Assembly: GCF_009911795.1 (NCBI RefSeq)
Contig: NZ_CP047898.1
Location: 186,001-250,000 of the forward strand
Length of the DNA stretch: 64,000 nucleotides
Source of the DNA: Pseudarthrobacter psychrotolerans
Lineage (GTDB): Bacteria; Actinomycetota; Actinomycetes; Actinomycetales; Micrococcaceae
Direction of reading: 5' to 3'
The notes beneath the pieces were generated by a model. The model did no database searches, was not told the origin of the DNA, and saw only the letters and a program-made list of their open reading frames with translations. This document shows, piece after piece, positions 1 to 8,051 of this stretch. Numbering within the stretch: the stretch's first letter is position 1; the number at the start of each line of letters is the position of its first letter. Both the position numbers and the translations under genes were made by a program.

Positions 1-187
1 GGATCGGCCACACCGTTGGCGATCCGCTCGATGACGCGGGGAAGCCGCAGAAGGCCGTGTGAGGGATGGCCCGAAGCTCGGCCTCCACCCAAAGGCGGAT
101 TTGGACTTCAGCGTTTTCGGCCGACACGCCGGCTCGCATGAGGGCCTGCGTGGACACCTCTGTCATTTCGTTAACGGGAATTAGCAC
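1..187 (-). pseudogene. Ldh-family (malate/L-lactate/ureidoglycolate-type) NAD(P)-dependent oxidoreductase, N-terminal part, frameshifted
   Basis: The gene runs off the left edge; only the N-terminus is present. It starts at a GTG at 187 with GGAGGA three bases upstream on the minus strand. The first frame reads an N-terminal helix (ALMRAGVSAENAEVQIRLWV, then EAELR). After position 70-72 another frame continues as GHPSHGLLRLPRVIERIANG. This is the characteristic G-H-x-S-H-G-x-x-R-x-P entry of the Ldh_2 family, NAD(P)-dependent 2-hydroxyacid dehydrogenases. One extra C in the CCC run at 70-72 would restore the frame. It lies downstream of the dapA-type gene on the same strand, so both may belong to one catabolic unit. 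Family is well supported; substrate is unknown. Confidence 0.6.
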
Positions 188-523
188 TGGTCCTCCAAAA
201 ATTGGGCTCACGGCCTAACAGCCACGCAATAAGGGCGTGGGTTGGGTAAGCGGGTAGGGAGACGGGCGGGAGCATGCCGCACACATTCAAGGTGACTCAA
301 GTCACGAATGGTCTTCGTAGGAAATGACGTTACCCAGAACTAACGTCCGCGTCCATAGCGTTTCACGCCCAGACGTTCGGCACTCTCCGCTCACCATCGA
401 CTTAATTGGACTTCACCCCATTGCTGGGCATGACGGCGCCCGGCCTACGATTCCCCAATTTTCGACAGGCGGAAAGTCCCTCGGGGCGAGCGGTGCCGCA
501 CTTCAGGGACGTTCACCGACTGC
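188..523. other. intergenic stretch without a supported gene
   Basis: This spacer separates the dapA-type gene from the Ldh-family gene on the same strand. Short open frames here have no coding character. The only structure I could pick out is the inverted repeat at 292-305. I saw no strong terminator hairpin behind the aldolase gene. Confidence 0.4.
292..305. promoter_or_regulatory. GTGACT-CA-AGTCAC inverted repeat, possible operator
   Basis: A perfect 6-bp inverted repeat with a 2-bp spacer sits about 105 bp upstream of the Ldh-family GTG start on the minus strand. The size and symmetry fit a small dimeric repressor such as a GntR-type protein. No such regulator is visible next to it, so this is only a candidate. 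Confidence 0.3.
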
Positions 524-1429
524 CTAGAGGTCCATCCCGGCTTCCGCAAGGTCGGCCTTGATCAGGGCGATCTCAGCCTCGCCCGGCTCGGCCAAAGGAG
601 GACGAACCACCGAGTTGGACAGGACTCCCTGCCACTTGAGAATTTGTTTCACGGCCACCGCGCCCTGCACACGGGTCATTGTCGCACTGACCAGCGGGTC
701 AAGCTCAAAGTGGACGCGCCGGGCCGTGACAAAGTCCCCTGCCGCGGCTGCGTCAATCAGCACCCGGAACGGGGCGGCGGCCACGTTCGCGGTGACACTG
801 AAGAGCCCGACGGCTCCGGCGGCCATCAGTGGCAGCGTCAGCCCATCGTCGCCCGAATACACGTCCAGGTCGGTGCTGGCGAGCACGCGCGTGGTGGCCG
901 CGTAATCGGCCTTGGCATCCTTGAGGGCAACGATGCGGGGGTGCCCGGCCAGCTTGATGATGGTTTCAGTGTCAATCGGCACGCCTGCACGCCCCGGAAT
1001 GTCGTACAGCATGACGGGCAGTTCGGTGGAGTCGGCGATGGCCTCAAAGTGGGCCTGGATGCCGGCCTGGCTGGGCTTGTTGTAATACGGGGTGACGAGC
1101 ATCAGGCCATGCACACCCAGTGTGGCGGCGCGCCGGGAGAGACTGATGGAATGGCGGGTGTCGTTCGTGCCGGTGCCGGCGTATACGTTTGCCCGGCCTC
1201 CCACGGCCTCCAGGACGGCTGCGAACATGCCCAGGTTTTCCTCGTCCGTCAGGGTGGAGGTTTCGCCCGTGGTGCCCGTGACCAGGATGCCGTCGCAGCC
1301 GTCGTCGACCAGCTTGTTGGCCAGTGCGGCGGCCTGCTTGTAGTCGACGTCCCCGTCGGCGGTGAAGGGGGTGACCATGGCGGGCGCGAGCGTGCCAAAC
1401 GGGCGGCGTGTGGTGGAGGTCTCAATCAT
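524..1429 (-). CDS. dapA: 4-hydroxy-tetrahydrodipicolinate synthase (DapA-type class I aldolase)
   Basis: The enzyme condenses pyruvate with aspartate semialdehyde in lysine/diaminopimelate synthesis, or performs a related pyruvate aldol reaction. The 301-residue product has the family landmarks: GTTGETSTL near residue 45 (pyruvate site), YYNKPSQ near 110, YDIPGRAGV near 135 with the Arg that binds the dicarboxylic substrate in true DapA, and the Schiff-base Lys in VALKDAKADY near 165. I chose the ATG at 1429 because FGTLAPAMVTPF, the usual N-terminus, follows directly. An upstream in-frame extension looks non-coding. It is followed by an Ldh-family oxidoreductase and lies away from dapB or other lysine genes. 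It may therefore be a second catabolic copy rather than the housekeeping enzyme, although the Arg argues for DapA chemistry. Confidence 0.8.
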   Translation of the reverse strand: MIETSTTRRPFGTLAPAMVTPFTADGDVDYKQAAALANKLVDDGCDGILVTGTTGETSTLTDEENLGMFAAVLEAVGGRANVYAGTGTNDTRHSISLSRRAATLGVHGLMLVTPYYNKPSQAGIQAHFEAIADSTELPVMLYDIPGRAGVPIDTETIIKLAGHPRIVALKDAKADYAATTRVLASTDLDVYSGDDGLTLPLMAAGAVGLFSVTANVAAAPFRVLIDAAAAGDFVTARRVHFELDPLVSATMTRVQGAVAVKQILKWQGVLSNSVVRPPLAEPGEAEIALIKADLAEAGMDL

Positions 1430-1467
1430 GGGGAGTACGTTACCGCGTTTTGAAGTGAAACATTCAT
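1426..1467 (-). CDS. possible 13-residue leader peptide ahead of dapA
   Basis: On the minus strand GGAAG is followed four bases later by an ATG at 1467. It opens a 13-codon frame (MNVSLQNAVTYSP) whose TGA overlaps the dapA ATG as ATGA. The dapA start has no convincing ribosome-binding site of its own, so translational coupling from this short frame is plausible. No run of one regulatory amino acid is present, so classical attenuation is not suggested. Confidence 0.3.
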   Translation of the reverse strand: MNVSLQNAVTYSP

Positions 1468-2118
1468 TGTTCTTCCTGCCATCTGGTGTCATCCGAATCG
1501 ACCCTATCCGTCTGCCATGAGATCCCGTAGTTGTCGCTTTCGATCTCATTGACTCTCCGGTCACCAAATTTAATCGCCGGGCTGACGGTCAATTCTCCAT
1601 TGAACTCACCCGCTGAATCGTTTGGAATAGTGGCTCAATGTCGACCGTCGCTGTCGGCGGCGTCCAAGTTGGGGAATGCAGGAACTTCGAGGAGTTGCTC
1701 CTCGGGAAGTTACGAGGTCTGATTTCAGGTTGCATGATTTACGTGAAGGCACACGCATCAGTCTTTCCCGCTGGACCATAATTGCGCGGGATAAAGGATA
1801 TTCGGTGAATTCACAAGCCTGTGAGTCTTGGGTTGGCTGGTCTGTGACCGGCTGGCAGGGTTGGCAATGGTCGCTTTGCTCTGGTCGTGACTCATCACAA
1901 GCCTGGCCCCGTTGGGTGCCTTTGGGGTGAATCGTCCGTCTGGAACGAAGCGGCCGGCGCCTTCCCGGCCCACACCGAAGGCTTGATTAGAAGATTGTCC
2001 AGCTCCCTTGCGGGTTGTTGCTCATCACAGGACTGCCTCGGCGTGACCTTCCCACGGGCTGACGCTGGCCGCACCGCGGCCAAAGCATCTGCCGGTAATG
2101 AGAAAGGAACCCGCGGCG
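1468..2118. other. intergenic stretch, dapA upstream region and left flank of the IS110 remnant
   Basis: No frame here shows convincing coding character. The left part should hold the dapA promoter. The part from about 1980 on is probably the left end of the IS110-type element, but I could not place its terminus. CTCATCACA occurs twice, at about 1891 and 2020, in otherwise different sequence. Confidence 0.35.
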
Positions 2119-3262
2119 ATGACCGGACAAGTCGGTATCTCCGTGACGCGGCTGGCCCCGGGGCGCTATGAGGCGCGTCTGAACAGCGACGTCCCCTCGG
2201 GCACGACAATCCAAAGATGGGGGACCCGCACCCATACCTATGCCGTGCTTGCTGCCAACGGCGCACATTTGGGAACCGAAGCGTTCCCCAACACCCACGC
2301 GGGCAGGACCCGCGCGATCGCCTGCCTGGGCATCACGCCGCACTGGAGGCGACCTTGAAGCCCTCTGGGCCATCGAAGGGACCGGAAGCTACGGGGCACT
2401 GCTCGCCGGCACGGTCGCGCGGACTGGATACCGCGTGGTGGAAGCACCCAGGGTCAGGGCCTACGCATCAGCACGTCGCGGGGCAGGGAAATCCGATCCG
2501 TTGGACGCTGCCGCGATCGCCGCGTCAGTTCTCGTGCTCGAACAATCCCAGCTGCGCAATCCCCGACACGACGATGGCGTCCGTGCTGCACTGCGAGTCT
2601 TGGTCTCAGCGCGGGAGCAGATGACGATCGAGCGCACTGCGAAGGTCAACGCCCTCACTGCCCTCCTGCGCACTGTCGATCTTGGCGTCGACGCACGCAG
2701 GCCGCTTCCCGATACCAAGATCACTGAGATCTCCCATTGGCGCGTTCGAGATGAGCCCATCGCCGCTGCCACTGCACGGGCTGAGGCTCTCCGGCTCGCG
2801 AAGCGCATCACCGTGCTTGATTCCGAGCTCAAGGAAAACCACGCCCGTACCACCGAGCTCCTCGAAGCCAGCCCTGCCGCTCCCTTGCTCGAGGAGACGG
2901 GTATTGGTCCTGTCACGGCCGCAGTTGTTTACACGGCGTGGTCGCATTTGGGCCGGGTGCGTTCTGAGGCCGCTTTCGCCGCTCTCGCTGGAGTAAGCCC
3001 GATTCCCGCATCCTCGGGAAACACCACTCGGCACAGGCTAAACCGGGGCGGTGACAGACGTCTGAACAGAGCCCTACATTTGGCCACGGTCGTTAGAACG
3101 GTCCATGATCCCGCTACCCGTGCCTACATGGAACGCAGGAAATCTGAAGGCAAGAGCACACGCGAGATCCGGCGGTGCCTCAAGCGGTACCTGGCCCGCC
3201 ATCTATACCGCGCCCTGAATGCACTCCACGCTGCTACTGAAGCGATCCCAATCGCAGCTTGA
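2119..3262 (+). pseudogene. IS110-family transposase, frameshifted and degraded at the N-terminus
   Basis: The product would be a DEDD-type transposase (RuvC-like N-terminal domain plus transposase_20 C-terminal domain). From about 2350 the frame is intact: LWAIEGTGSYGALLAG, then GAGKSDPLDAAAIAASVL, and in the C-terminal half LLEETGIGPVTAAVV, FAALAGVSPIPASSGNT and RHRLNRGGDRRLNRAL. These are textbook IS110 motifs. The N-terminal strand lies in another frame (HTYAVLAANGAHLGTEAF) and reaches the main frame only through a shift near 2325. The GxDxHK segment carrying the first catalytic Asp is missing two residues and no longer recognisable. Both defects suggest an inactive copy. The right end may lie near 3265-3290, where CTTGACAGATATAGGGGTG resembles IS110 termini. 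Confidence 0.8.
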
Positions 3263-3311
3263 CAGATATAGGGGTGACTTGTGAAAAAGTGAAGTATCCG
3301 ACGCTAAGGTT

Positions 3312-3494
3312 TTGCCGCGCGCCGTATATTTCACTTATTCGCAAGCCACCCGGGTAAGCACCACCGACCAGGACCCGCAGTTGCAGCTCGACGCACTCAA
3401 CGCCGAAGGCTGCCTGAAAATCTACAAAGACACCGCGACCGGAACCAAAGCCGACCGGCCCCAGTGGACCCTGTGCCTGGACGACCATGCTTAA
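3312..3494 (+). pseudogene. serine resolvase/invertase N-terminal fragment
   Basis: The frame carries ATRVSTTDQDPQLQLDAL, then KIYKDTATGTKADRPQW. This is the N-terminal nucleophile region of small serine recombinases, normally GYARVSTxDQ. The GY before the Arg is replaced and the frame ends after about 60 residues, well before the catalytic Arg residues of KLDRLGR and the DNA-binding domain. It is a remnant of a transposon resolvase between the IS110 copy and the sugar operon. Confidence 0.7.
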
Positions 3495-3520
3495 TCTTTC
3501 AGACCGCTCTGTTGCGCAAA

Positions 3521-3532
3521 TCACAGCTGTGA
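3521..3532. promoter_or_regulatory. TCACAGCTGTGA palindrome upstream of the ROK gene
   Basis: A perfect 12-bp palindrome sits about 14 bp left of the larger 27-bp palindrome, in the promoter region of the ROK-led operon. It could be a second operator or a CRP-type half-site arrangement. The evidence is symmetry and position only. Confidence 0.3.
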
Positions 3533-3545
3533 TACGGTCTTCCAT

Positions 3546-3572
3546 AATCGATAGGTAAGTTACCAATCGATT
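3546..3572. promoter_or_regulatory. 27-bp operator-like palindrome for the ROK regulator
   Basis: The arms AATCGAT-x-GGTAA and TTACC-x-ATCGATT flank one central base. The repeat is perfect over 27 bp except for the centre and one symmetrical A/A pair. It ends 23 bp before the ROK start codon, where a repressor would block transcription. Its length and symmetry suit a dimeric winged-helix ROK regulator, so autoregulation of the whole operon is the natural inference. Confidence 0.6.
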
Positions 3573-3595
3573 TAGTTGCAGGAAGATGGACCCAC

Positions 3596-4864
3596 ATGGT
3601 GCTCGGTGCCCCCAGCAAGCTACGTATCCTCAACGATCAGGCCGCTTTGCTCCACATTCTGGAGGCCGGCATCTTGTCCCGCGCGCAGTTGGAAGAGCTC
3701 ACGGGGCTCTCCAAACCCGCAACAGCTGAACTGCTGGGGCGTCTCGAAGTGGCAGGGTTGGTGAAGAAAGAGGGCAAGCGCGGTGGCGGTCCGGGCCCGA
3801 AGGCGCAGTTGTGGGCTATCAGTCCGGAGGCGGGATTTGCAGCGGCTGTGGATGTCACACCCTCTGGAATCGGGTTGCAGATCAGTGACCTCTCCGGCCG
3901 GGTAAGAACCGCAACGTTCACGGCGTGGAACAATGAGGCCCCCGCCCGCCAGATCCGCGAGTGCCTGGACGCGGCATGCACTGAGTCCGGAGTACCCCGC
4001 TCCGGAATCCTGAAGTTAGTCGTGGGATTGCCCGGTGCCGTTGATCCCCGCTCCGGCCTGCTGAAGTATGCTCCGCACCTCCCGGCTTGGGGAGGCTATG
4101 ACGTGATCTCGGCATTGCGTGCGGAGCTGGGAACAGGCGTAGACGTAGAGAACGACGTGAACCTGATGGCGATGGGCGAGATGAAGGACGGGCTTGCGTC
4201 CGGGGTGGAGAATTTTGCCCTAGTGTGGGTCGATGATGGCCTGGGATCAGCCATTGTCCTGCGCGGTGAACTGCTCAAGGGCTTCACCGGCGGTGCGGGG
4301 GAAATCGACTACGCACCGGTTCCGGACAGGTCTTCAGTGGAGACCGGCCAAACCAGACACGGCAGCAACCTCGGTGCGCTGCTTAGCCCGGCCGCCATCA
4401 GTGAGCTCGCCGCGGCCCATGGACTGGTTGCTCCGGATCCGATGGCGGCGGTGGAGTTGGCCCTTCAGGAAATGGCAGTGAAGGAAGACGGTAGCGGCTC
4501 GAGGTTCATGGAAGATCTGGCAATCCGCCTCGCCACCGGCCTGGCTGCGATCGTCACCGTCATCGACCCCGAGCTGATCATGCTGGGTGGCAAGTTCGGT
4601 GCGGCTGGTGGAACAAAGCTTGCAGAACTCGTTCAGCAGAAACTCTCCAGCGTCCTCGCGATTCCAGCGGCCGCAACGGCACAGATTGTGTCCTACCCCG
4701 TCACCGAAGGGGCCGCTCTTTCGGGCGCAATGGGCTCCGCCTTGGCCGGGGCGCGGGAAAAAGCCTTTGAGACCGGCTCGGTCATCCAGCACAGCTCCAT
4801 CCTTCCCGGGCCACACCCGCCCGCTAGTAATCCACAGCAATTTACCTCATTGGAGAAATCATGA
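3596..4864 (+). CDS. ROK-family transcriptional regulator
   Basis: Probable repressor of the amino-sugar operon behind it. Residues 1-65 form a winged helix (LHILEAGILSRAQLEELTGL, then SKPATAELLGRL); the rest is a ROK sugar-binding fold. ENDVNLMAMGE and the glycine-rich GLGSAIVLRGELLKGFTGG motif are present. The Cys cluster that binds structural zinc in many ROK proteins is absent; the equivalent stretch reads GGAGEIDYAPVP followed by a Cys-free loop. At 422 residues it is of usual regulator length. The start at 3596 has GGAAG upstream. A large palindrome lies just upstream and the stop overlaps the next start as ATGA, so translation of regulator and transporter is coupled. The effector is probably a (phospho)amino sugar, by inference from the operon. 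Confidence 0.85.
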   Translation: MVLGAPSKLRILNDQAALLHILEAGILSRAQLEELTGLSKPATAELLGRLEVAGLVKKEGKRGGGPGPKAQLWAISPEAGFAAAVDVTPSGIGLQISDLSGRVRTATFTAWNNEAPARQIRECLDAACTESGVPRSGILKLVVGLPGAVDPRSGLLKYAPHLPAWGGYDVISALRAELGTGVDVENDVNLMAMGEMKDGLASGVENFALVWVDDGLGSAIVLRGELLKGFTGGAGEIDYAPVPDRSSVETGQTRHGSNLGALLSPAAISELAAAHGLVAPDPMAAVELALQEMAVKEDGSGSRFMEDLAIRLATGLAAIVTVIDPELIMLGGKFGAAGGTKLAELVQQKLSSVLAIPAAATAQIVSYPVTEGAALSGAMGSALAGAREKAFETGSVIQHSSILPGPHPPASNPQQFTSLEKS

Positions 4865-6189
4865 AAAAGGCATCAACAGTTTTGGGACTGGGTCTGGCTG
4901 TGCTCCTCACCGCCAGTGCCTGCGGGGGAACCGGGTCTACGGACTCCTCGCAAGCCGCCGCCGCGCCGGCCAACAATGAAAATGTCACCATCAATGTCTG
5001 GAGCAAGTTCTCGGACCGGGAACTTACGGCCCTGAATAAGGTGCTGGATAAGTTCCATGCCGCCCATCCGAACATCACCGTCAAAAGCCAGGGCAGCCAG
5101 AACGATGACAAGATCACCCAGGCAATCCGCGGCGGCAACGCCCCGGATGTCGCCATCTCCTTTTCCACCGACAATATTGGCCAGTTCTGCACCTCCGGTT
5201 CCTTCCAGGACCTGAAGCCCTACCTTGACCGCGACAAAGTGGATCTCAGCGTGATCCCCAAGGCCACCCAGGGCTACACCTCCTACCGGGGCAAGCGCTG
5301 CGCCATGCCGATGCTGGCGGACGTCTACGGGATGTACTACAACAAAAAGATGTTCGCCGCAGCAGGAATCACCGCCCCACCGAAGACCATGAGCGAACTG
5401 GCCGCGGATGCCAAGAAGCTGACCCAGCTGGAGGCCGACGGCAGCATCAAGGTTGCCGGTTTTGTCCCGACTCCAGGCTTCTACGCAAACTCGGTGCAGA
5501 TCATGGGACCCCAATTCGGCGCCAAATGGCAGGACAACGCCGGAAAATCCGCCCTCGCTACCGACCCGGCCTGGACCAGCATGCTCGAATGGCAAAAAGA
5601 TCTCACCGACTTCTACGGTGCCGACAAACTGACCAAGTTCGCTGCCGCAGCTGGCCAGGAATACTCACCGGACAACGACTTCCAGACCGGCAAAGTCGCC
5701 ATGATCCTCGACGGCGAATACCGGGCCGCGTTTGTGGATGACCAGGCCAAGGACCTCGACTATGCCACCGCGCCTTTCCCGGTAGCCGATGACAAGCCCG
5801 AACTCTATGGCACCGCGTACACCACCGGAACCATCGTGGGAATCCCCAAGGGCGCCAAAAACGCCGGCGCGGCGTTTGAACTGGTCAAATTCCTCAGCAT
5901 GGATACCGGTGCCCTGGTGGACCTGTCCAACGGATTAAAGAATGTTCCCACCACCATCGATGCCGGCAAATCGCCCGATCTGCAGGTTACCCCGCAGTTC
6001 AAGACATTCATTGACCTCTTCTCGGGTGGCAAACTGCAGAACAATCCCTCTTCCGCCAACGGCGGCGCCTATTTGAAGGTCGCCCAGGACTTTGCCCTGA
6101 AGTACGTCACCGGCGGCACCGATGACCTTGCCGGCGGCCTTGCGCAGGTCGACAAGCAAATCGATGACAGCGCGGGGTTGGGCCACTGA
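4861..6189 (+). CDS. ABC transporter sugar-binding lipoprotein (family 1 extracellular solute-binding protein)
   Basis: Captures the sugar outside the membrane and hands it to the two permeases that follow. The 442-residue product starts with a lipoprotein signal (Lys-Lys, hydrophobic core, lipobox LTASAC, lipidated Cys at about 21). The mature part has the family-1 pattern: INVWSKFSDRELTALNKVLD, then FHAAHPNITVK, APDVAISFSTDNIGQFC, and YGMYYNKKMFAAAGI. It overlaps the regulator by 4 bp and the next permease by 1 bp, so the unit is translationally coupled. No ATPase gene is in the operon. In actinobacteria such systems commonly borrow a shared MsiK-type ATPase encoded elsewhere. Confidence 0.9.
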   Translation: MKKASTVLGLGLAVLLTASACGGTGSTDSSQAAAAPANNENVTINVWSKFSDRELTALNKVLDKFHAAHPNITVKSQGSQNDDKITQAIRGGNAPDVAISFSTDNIGQFCTSGSFQDLKPYLDRDKVDLSVIPKATQGYTSYRGKRCAMPMLADVYGMYYNKKMFAAAGITAPPKTMSELAADAKKLTQLEADGSIKVAGFVPTPGFYANSVQIMGPQFGAKWQDNAGKSALATDPAWTSMLEWQKDLTDFYGADKLTKFAAAAGQEYSPDNDFQTGKVAMILDGEYRAAFVDDQAKDLDYATAPFPVADDKPELYGTAYTTGTIVGIPKGAKNAGAAFELVKFLSMDTGALVDLSNGLKNVPTTIDAGKSPDLQVTPQFKTFIDLFSGGKLQNNPSSANGGAYLKVAQDFALKYVTGGTDDLAGGLAQVDKQIDDSAGLGH

Positions 6190-7181
6190 TGGCGGTTACG
6201 GAGATCCTCCCACCCATCTCGCCAGCGCCGAGGAGGGCAATCCTGAAGAAGCACGGCAATGTCAGGCTCCGCCGCCGGTTGACCATCCTTGCATTCATGT
6301 CGCCATGGATGATCGGGATTTCGGTTTTCTTCCTTTACCCACTTCTCACCACCATGTACTATTCGCTGACCAATTTTGACTTGATCAATGATCCGCAATG
6401 GGCCGGGCTGAGCAATTTCGTCTACATGTTCACCAAAGATCCACTGATGTGGAAAGCCATCGGCAACACCGTCTGGCTCACAGTCGCCATCACCGCGGGA
6501 CGGGTGGGCTTTGGTCTGATCTCAGCCCTGGTGCTGGTCAAGATTAAGCGTGGTGCTTCGGTCTTCCGGACCATGTTTTACCTGCCCGCGCTGGCACCAC
6601 CGGTAGCGGCAGCGCTGGCTTTCGTCTTCCTGCTCAACCCGTCCACCGGCCCGCTGAACCAGTTCCTCGGTTTGTTCGGCGTCCAGGGACCCTTGTGGTT
6701 CAACGATCCCGCCTTTTCAAAGCCAGCTCTGACGGTTATGGCCTTGTGGACGTCCGGAACCATCATGGTGATCATGCTGGCATCCCTGCTCGATGTGCCC
6801 TCGGAACTCTACGAAGCGGCTTCCCTTGACGGGGCCGGGGCGTGGAAACAATTCCGACACATCACCCTTCCGGCCATCGCACCGGTACTGATGTTCGCCA
6901 TCGTCAACTCCATCATCGTAGGCCTTCAGTTCTTCACAGAGGCGGTCGTGGCTAGCTCGGTCGCATCGGGTAGCTCCGACGTTGCCGGTTCCAGCAAAAC
7001 CATCGGCTATCCCGACAATTCCACGCTGACCTTCCCGATGTGGCTATACGAGCAAGGCTTCCATCAGTTCCACATGGGATACGCCTCTGCCATGGCCATC
7101 GTCTTGTTTGTGATCTCAGCAGTTTTCACCATCATCCTGGTCCGCCGCATGCGCTCGGCCGGTATCGGAGAGGAGGAATAG
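6189..7181 (+). CDS. ABC sugar transporter permease, MalF/UgpA type
   Basis: First membrane subunit of the importer, 330 residues with about six hydrophobic segments. The EAA loop that docks the ATPase reads LYEAASLDGAGAWKQFRHIT, then LPAIAPVL near residue 210. This is the conserved EAA-x3-G-x9-I-x-LP pattern. The N-terminal cytoplasmic tail (RRAILKKHGNVRLRRRLT) precedes the first membrane helix. The start ATG shares one base with the stop of the binding-protein gene. It pairs with the MalG-type permease immediately downstream. Confidence 0.9.
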   Translation: MAVTEILPPISPAPRRAILKKHGNVRLRRRLTILAFMSPWMIGISVFFLYPLLTTMYYSLTNFDLINDPQWAGLSNFVYMFTKDPLMWKAIGNTVWLTVAITAGRVGFGLISALVLVKIKRGASVFRTMFYLPALAPPVAAALAFVFLLNPSTGPLNQFLGLFGVQGPLWFNDPAFSKPALTVMALWTSGTIMVIMLASLLDVPSELYEAASLDGAGAWKQFRHITLPAIAPVLMFAIVNSIIVGLQFFTEAVVASSVASGSSDVAGSSKTIGYPDNSTLTFPMWLYEQGFHQFHMGYASAMAIVLFVISAVFTIILVRRMRSAGIGEEE

Positions 7182-7182
7182 C

Positions 7183-8049
7183 ATGTCGAATTCACTAGCC
7201 ACCCGTGCTGCCGCCGGGGGCCGCGCCCGCCAAAAGGTCATGTCCTGGCTGGGACTCCACGCCATCGCCGTCGCACTGGCCATCGCCTTTATCGGCCCCA
7301 TCGTCTTTATTCTGTTGACGTCACTCATGAGCGACCAGCAAGCTCTGACCAAAAACCTGTGGCCGACGTCCTGGCACTGGGAAAACTTCGGCGCCGTCTT
7401 CGACCAAGCTCCACTTCTGCAATACTTCTTCAATTCCGTCCTGTATGCCGGACTGGCCACCATCCTCATGCTCATTTCGAGTATTCCGGTGGCCTATGCG
7501 CTGTCCCGGCTGAAGTGGCGCGGACGCAACATGATGTTCTACCTGGTGATCGTTGCCATGATGCTTCCACCCCAGGTGGTTGCCGTGCCGATGTATGTGC
7601 TCTGGGCCAAAGCGGGACTGACCGGCACCCTATGGCCCCTAATACTTCCGAACCTCGTGGGCGACGCGTTCAGCATTTTCCTGCTACGCCAGTTCCTCAT
7701 CACCATTCCGCAGTCCTACTCGGATTCCGCACGCCTGGACGGCGCCTCCGAATTCAAGACATTGTTCCTGGTCATCCTGCCAATGGCCAAGCCCGGCATT
7801 GCCGCCGCCGCCCTGTTCAGCTTTCTGAACGCCTGGAATGACTATTTTGGGCCGCTCCTGTACGCCGGGGAAAACCCCTCCAACTGGACGCTGTCCTTGG
7901 GACTGGCCTCTTTTCGCGGAGTGCACCAAGTGCAATGGAACCTGACCATGGCCGCGACGGTGCTGGTGATGGCACCCATCATCCTGCTGTTCTTCTTCGC
8001 CCAGAAACAGTTCATCGAAGGCATCAAATTCTCCGGAGTCAAAGGATAA
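7183..8049 (+). CDS. ABC sugar transporter permease, MalG/UgpE type
   Basis: Second membrane subunit, 288 residues. Six hydrophobic segments and an EAA loop are visible (YSDSARLDGASEFKTLFLVI, then LPMAKPGI); here the motif is DSARLDGAS rather than EAA, as often in MalG-like partners. The start follows GGAGGAATAGC directly. It ends two bases before the GH4 gene. With the preceding two genes it makes a complete CUT1-type importer apart from the ATPase. Confidence 0.9.
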   Translation: MSNSLATRAAAGGRARQKVMSWLGLHAIAVALAIAFIGPIVFILLTSLMSDQQALTKNLWPTSWHWENFGAVFDQAPLLQYFFNSVLYAGLATILMLISSIPVAYALSRLKWRGRNMMFYLVIVAMMLPPQVVAVPMYVLWAKAGLTGTLWPLILPNLVGDAFSIFLLRQFLITIPQSYSDSARLDGASEFKTLFLVILPMAKPGIAAAALFSFLNAWNDYFGPLLYAGENPSNWTLSLGLASFRGVHQVQWNLTMAATVLVMAPIILLFFFAQKQFIEGIKFSGVKG

Positions 8050-8051
8050 CC

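Noticed and set aside
644..1453. Long plus-strand frame opposite dapA
   Set aside because: It is antisense to a conserved enzyme and Gly-rich without motifs, typical of a shadow frame in high-GC coding DNA.
7935..8051. N-terminal extension of the GH4 protein
   Set aside because: The upstream in-frame codons overlap the permease gene and lack family similarity; MKVTVIGGG is the natural start.
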